Assembly: GCF_049671445.1 (NCBI RefSeq)
Contig: NZ_JBATUX010000126.1
Coordinates: 1 to 6,905, forward strand
Origin: Paenisporosarcina sp049671445
GTDB lineage: Bacteria; Bacillota; Bacilli; Bacillales_A; Planococcaceae
Length of the DNA stretch: 6,905 bases
Reading direction: 5' to 3'
Part shown: in pieces, positions 4,807 through 6,905 of the stretch
Layout: every line of letters starts with the position of its first letter
Numbering within the stretch: the stretch's first letter is position 1
The notes under the pieces: generated by a model
What the model was told of the DNA's origin: nothing
Databases searched by the model: none
Seen by the model: the letters and a program-made list of their open reading frames with translations, nothing else
Translations under genes and position numbers: made by a program

Positions 4807-6069
4807 TTAGAATTCACCAGGCGGCTCAACAGAATAACCTCGTGTTTTAAGTAAGTCGGTAATAGAGTTTTCACCGGCTAAGTGTAGAGAACCGACAACA
4901 ACAAAATAGGTATCGCCGTTATCTCCATTTAAAAACTCTTCTATTTTACCCGACATTAATAAATCTCTTTCGTCCATTGCTAATTGATCAGAACCTTGAT
5001 TCATTTCTCTCAACTGTGAAAATACATCGGTATTGCCAGAGCGCCAGACACGCATTAATTGAATTAATTCTTCTTCAAAGTTGTCGATGGACTCTATTGT
5101 ATATTCAAGACTTTCAATTTGCTCTTCTTCAGGGGCAGAACTCATTGAGGCAATCTGACTTTCTACAGATTCAAGACTAATAATTGGTAAACTCTTATCT
5201 TTTGCACGTTCAATGAAGTGTTTATCTATCCCGAATTCTGCATTTAATGCAGTTTCTTGTAACGCGACTTCAGACAGCAGCATCGTTACAAACCATGGTT
5301 GAAATTGGTCAACTATCTCTTCATTCATACCTAAAGCTGACAATTGCTCCAATGCATCATTGAACACATCCTCTTCAACCACTTCAGAGAGAACTTTGCC
5401 ATCCTGATACATTCCTTGTTGCATAATGGTTTGAGAAACTTCCATTTCATCCAGATCTCCAATATCGATTTCAACAGCTAAGTGATCAGCTTCCTCAAAC
5501 GCAGTATTAATTTGTTCATTTAGAGGGTATAAACTTTGGTCTCCTAGATGAATAGAACCTAGTAAATAAACTGTTTGATTATCTTTCTTAACTTTGTAAA
5601 AGACACCTTCCGAAGGACCAACATGTTCCTCAAAAGAAAGTCGTGCATTAGTATGAACTTCTACCCCGTTTTTCTCGAGTTTTTCTAGCACACTCCACAT
5701 AGGTGCTTCCTTATCACCAGTGAAGTAAACATCCCCTAGGTCAACTTCTGACAAATTTTCTAACGATAATAAAGGGGATAGATCGTCGATGTCATTCCCA
5801 GTAATATCTAAGTAATTAAGAGAGGTTAATTTTTCAATTCCTTCAAGGTCAGTAATGCCAGCTTCAGGTGCTTTCAATGATTTTATAGTTGCAAATTTTT
5901 TTTTCGATACCTTTGGATTTTCACTTTTAAGTTCTTTTCGTACAACCATTTCCAAAGAATCATCTTGAAAATAATTTTCTAGTTTTATCGTTTCAGATGT
6001 CGGTGAGCAGGCTGTAGTGGAAATTATGATGATTCCTAATAAAAGTATGTATTTAATTGTTTTGAGCAA
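4807..6069 (-). CDS. Lipoprotein with leucine-rich repeats fused to a TraB/GumN (Tiki-like) domain
   Basis: A 420-residue surface lipoprotein. The N-terminus MLKTIKYILLLGIIIISTTAC is a signal peptide with a lipobox, and Cys21 should be lipidated and anchored to the outer face of the membrane. Residues about 34-120 hold short leucine-rich repeats of the internalin/SDS22 type (IKSLKAPEAGITDLEGIEKL, TSLNYLDITGNDIDDLSPL, ENLSEVDLG). From about 155 a TraB/GumN domain follows: YLLGSIHLG (His174), VEIDIGD (Glu200), FGIDKHF, LESVESQ, ERDLLM (Arg368) and VVVGSLHL (His396). The paired G-S-x-H motifs with Glu and Arg are the signature of the family that includes Tiki, a metal-dependent protease; bacterial members are mostly uncharacterised. 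TTG (6067-6069) is chosen because AAAAGGGGAG lies 5 bases before it; the in-frame TTG six codons earlier sits within that site. The gene stands alone, divergent from the hydrolase. Confidence 0.88.
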   Translation of the reverse strand: MLKTIKYILLLGIIIISTTACSPTSETIKLENYFQDDSLEMVVRKELKSENPKVSKKKFATIKSLKAPEAGITDLEGIEKLTSLNYLDITGNDIDDLSPLLSLENLSEVDLGDVYFTGDKEAPMWSVLEKLEKNGVEVHTNARLSFEEHVGPSEGVFYKVKKDNQTVYLLGSIHLGDQSLYPLNEQINTAFEEADHLAVEIDIGDLDEMEVSQTIMQQGMYQDGKVLSEVVEEDVFNDALEQLSALGMNEEIVDQFQPWFVTMLLSEVALQETALNAEFGIDKHFIERAKDKSLPIISLESVESQIASMSSAPEEEQIESLEYTIESIDNFEEELIQLMRVWRSGNTDVFSQLREMNQGSDQLAMDERDLLMSGKIEEFLNGDNGDTYFVVVGSLHLAGENSITDLLKTRGYSVEPPGEF

Positions 6070-6074
6070 TGGAA

Positions 6075-6084
6075 CTCCCCTTTT
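6075..6084 (-). promoter_or_regulatory. Ribosome binding site deciding the lipoprotein TTG start
   Basis: AAAAGGGGAG on the minus strand ends 5 bases before TTG 6067-6069. The longer reading frame would begin at 6087, next to this site, which makes it an unlikely start. Confidence 0.7.
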
Positions 6085-6118
6085 CAATCATTATTTCTTT
6101 TGTCATATGTTATTTACG

Positions 6119-6124
6119 ATTATG
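6119..6124 (-). promoter_or_regulatory. Weak candidate -10 box for the lipoprotein gene
   Basis: CATAAT on the minus strand matches five of six consensus positions about 50 bases before the TTG start. No convincing -35 was found. A short hairpin TTCCA/TGGAA (6136-6150) with a following T run lies just upstream. Confidence 0.22.
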
Positions 6125-6234
6125 ACTAAAAAAAGTTCCACCATTTGGAATAAAATACAATTTAATTTCTTTGGGTTACAGAAAATGTATGACATTCTTA
6201 ATTAATCTCTTGCTCAATGTCTTCTTAATTTAAT

Positions 6235-6243
6235 TGGTATAAT
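6235..6243 (+). promoter_or_regulatory. Extended -10 promoter of the alpha/beta hydrolase gene
   Basis: TGGTATAAT is a perfect -10 hexamer (6238-6243) with a TGn extension. It lies 43 bases before the ATG at 6287, giving a start of transcription near 6250. There is no good -35 at normal spacing, but an extended -10 can compensate. Confidence 0.62.
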
Positions 6244-6286
6244 TGACAATAAACATAAACACTCATCCAAAAGGGGCTTTATTAAA

Positions 6287-6905
6287 ATGGATATGAAAAG
6301 ATACTTTATTCATGATGGTGATATGGATATACATATTACAGAATGGGGTTGTAAGAGAAATCCCGTGATTTTCTGTCTTCATGGATTAGGAAGCACGGGG
6401 CTTAGTTTTATTGAGATTGCTGATGAATTAAAAGTAGAATATCGAATTATTTCAATAGATGCTCCCGGACACGGCAAGACACCACCCTTTTCAGAAGCAG
6501 ATAAATATGAGTATCCAAAACTAGCTGTATGGATAAATCGGATATTAGATATCCTTGAAATTGAAACGTTTTATTTCTTATCTCATTCATGGGGAAGTTT
6601 TGTAGCACTATACTATTTGATTGAATTCCCTGGGAGAACGATTGGAACAATCCTTATAGATGGTGGATACCAGACTAAACGGCGGGGGGAAAAATCTTTA
6701 GAACAAGAAATTGCCCATTACGAAAAAGATTTCGAAGAGTACGTTTTTAATAACTGGAATGATTTCATTAGCTCTGAAAAAGCAGCTTACTCTAGATGGT
6801 CCCCACTTTTGGAATTGGCAGTTAAAGATCTTGGCATCGTATTGGGCAATAAAGTACGATGGCATGCAAGAGGAACAACTGCAAAACATATAATACAAGC
6901 CATGC
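6287..6905 (+). CDS. Alpha/beta-fold hydrolase (partial, 3' end outside window)
   Basis: The frame starts at ATG 6287, 10 bases after AAGGGG (6271-6276), and stays open to the window edge, giving 206 residues. A second ATG two codons later is too far from the ribosome site to be preferred. Visible elements of the alpha/beta hydrolase fold are the oxyanion-hole segment CLHGLG (30-35), IDAPGHGKT (57-65), and the nucleophile elbow SHSWGS (99-104) with Ser101 as the expected nucleophile. The elbow has Ser rather than Gly at its first small position. Asp125 in ILIDGG could be the catalytic acid; the catalytic histidine should lie beyond the window. No signal peptide is seen, so it should be cytoplasmic. 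The substrate is unknown: esterase, lipase-like, lactonase and peptidase activities all occur in this fold. It is transcribed away from the lipoprotein gene. Confidence 0.88.
   Translation, partial: MDMKRYFIHDGDMDIHITEWGCKRNPVIFCLHGLGSTGLSFIEIADELKVEYRIISIDAPGHGKTPPFSEADKYEYPKLAVWINRILDILEIETFYFLSHSWGSFVALYYLIEFPGRTIGTILIDGGYQTKRRGEKSLEQEIAHYEKDFEEYVFNNWNDFISSEKAAYSRWSPLLELAVKDLGIVLGNKVRWHARGTTAKHIIQAM

Noticed and set aside
4977..5180. Plus-strand open frame of 67 codons
   Set aside because: It is antisense to the well-supported TraB-domain gene and has no recognisable features.
6136..6150. Terminator-like hairpin TTCCA/TGGAA followed by a minus-strand T run
   Set aside because: The stem is only five pairs and AT-rich, and no minus-strand gene lies upstream for it to end. 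A leader attenuator is possible but unsupported.
6017..6205. Plus-strand open frame of 62 codons over the lipoprotein gene start
   Set aside because: It overlaps the signal peptide region on the opposite strand, has no ribosome site, and its AT-rich translation has no recognisable features.
6447..6898. Open frames of 60-67 codons on both strands inside the hydrolase gene
   Set aside because: They overlap the hydrolase reading frame, which has clear fold motifs, promoter and ribosome site.
1..6905. CRISPR array, tRNA, rRNA, riboswitch or defence system
   Set aside because: No regularly spaced repeats, no cloverleaf or conserved riboswitch core, and no gene family typical of known defence systems was recognised.

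Overview
The window looks like chromosomal DNA of a low-GC Gram-positive bacterium of the Bacillus type. The reasons are AT-rich genes, strong purine-rich ribosome binding sites (AAAGGAG, AAGGGG), frequent TTG starts, hairpin-plus-T-run terminators, a YdaF-like acetyltransferase, and a GC-rich intergenic repeat of a type I recall from Bacillus and its relatives. The genus cannot be fixed from the sequence.

Layout. A plus-strand gene runs in from the left (2-361). It is the C-terminal end of what looks like a 5'-nucleotidase/metallophosphatase, closed by a strong terminator. Six minus-strand genes follow. From the right end they are: a lipoprotein with short leucine-rich repeats fused to a TraB/GumN domain (4807-6069); an APH/choline-kinase-type phosphotransferase (3683-4585); a DUF4304-like protein (3196-3606); a zinc-dependent phospholipase C-like protein (2484-3104); a GNAT N-acetyltransferase (1173-1718); and a class I SAM-dependent methyltransferase (432-1136). 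At the right edge a divergent plus-strand alpha/beta hydrolase starts at 6287 and runs out of the window.

Transcription units. Acetyltransferase and methyltransferase lie 36 bases apart with no terminator between them and probably share one message. The phospholipase-like gene ends in its own terminator (2425-2452). The kinase, DUF4304 and phospholipase-like genes follow each other with gaps of about 75-90 bases and could be read together or from weak internal promoters. The TraB-domain lipoprotein appears to stand alone, with an AT-rich nested inverted repeat behind it. The only long gene-free stretch is 1791-2483. It holds a promoter-proximal segment, a terminator, two GC-rich structured repeats in opposite orientation, and a second terminator.

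There is no clear defence system, phage, insertion sequence, CRISPR array or RNA gene. It reads as an ordinary accessory region of small one-off enzymes. The points most worth a second look are the apparent ATT start codon of the acetyltransferase, the leucine-rich-repeat/TraB fusion, and the paired structured repeats. Several starts were moved from the longest reading frame, with the reasons given in each entry.
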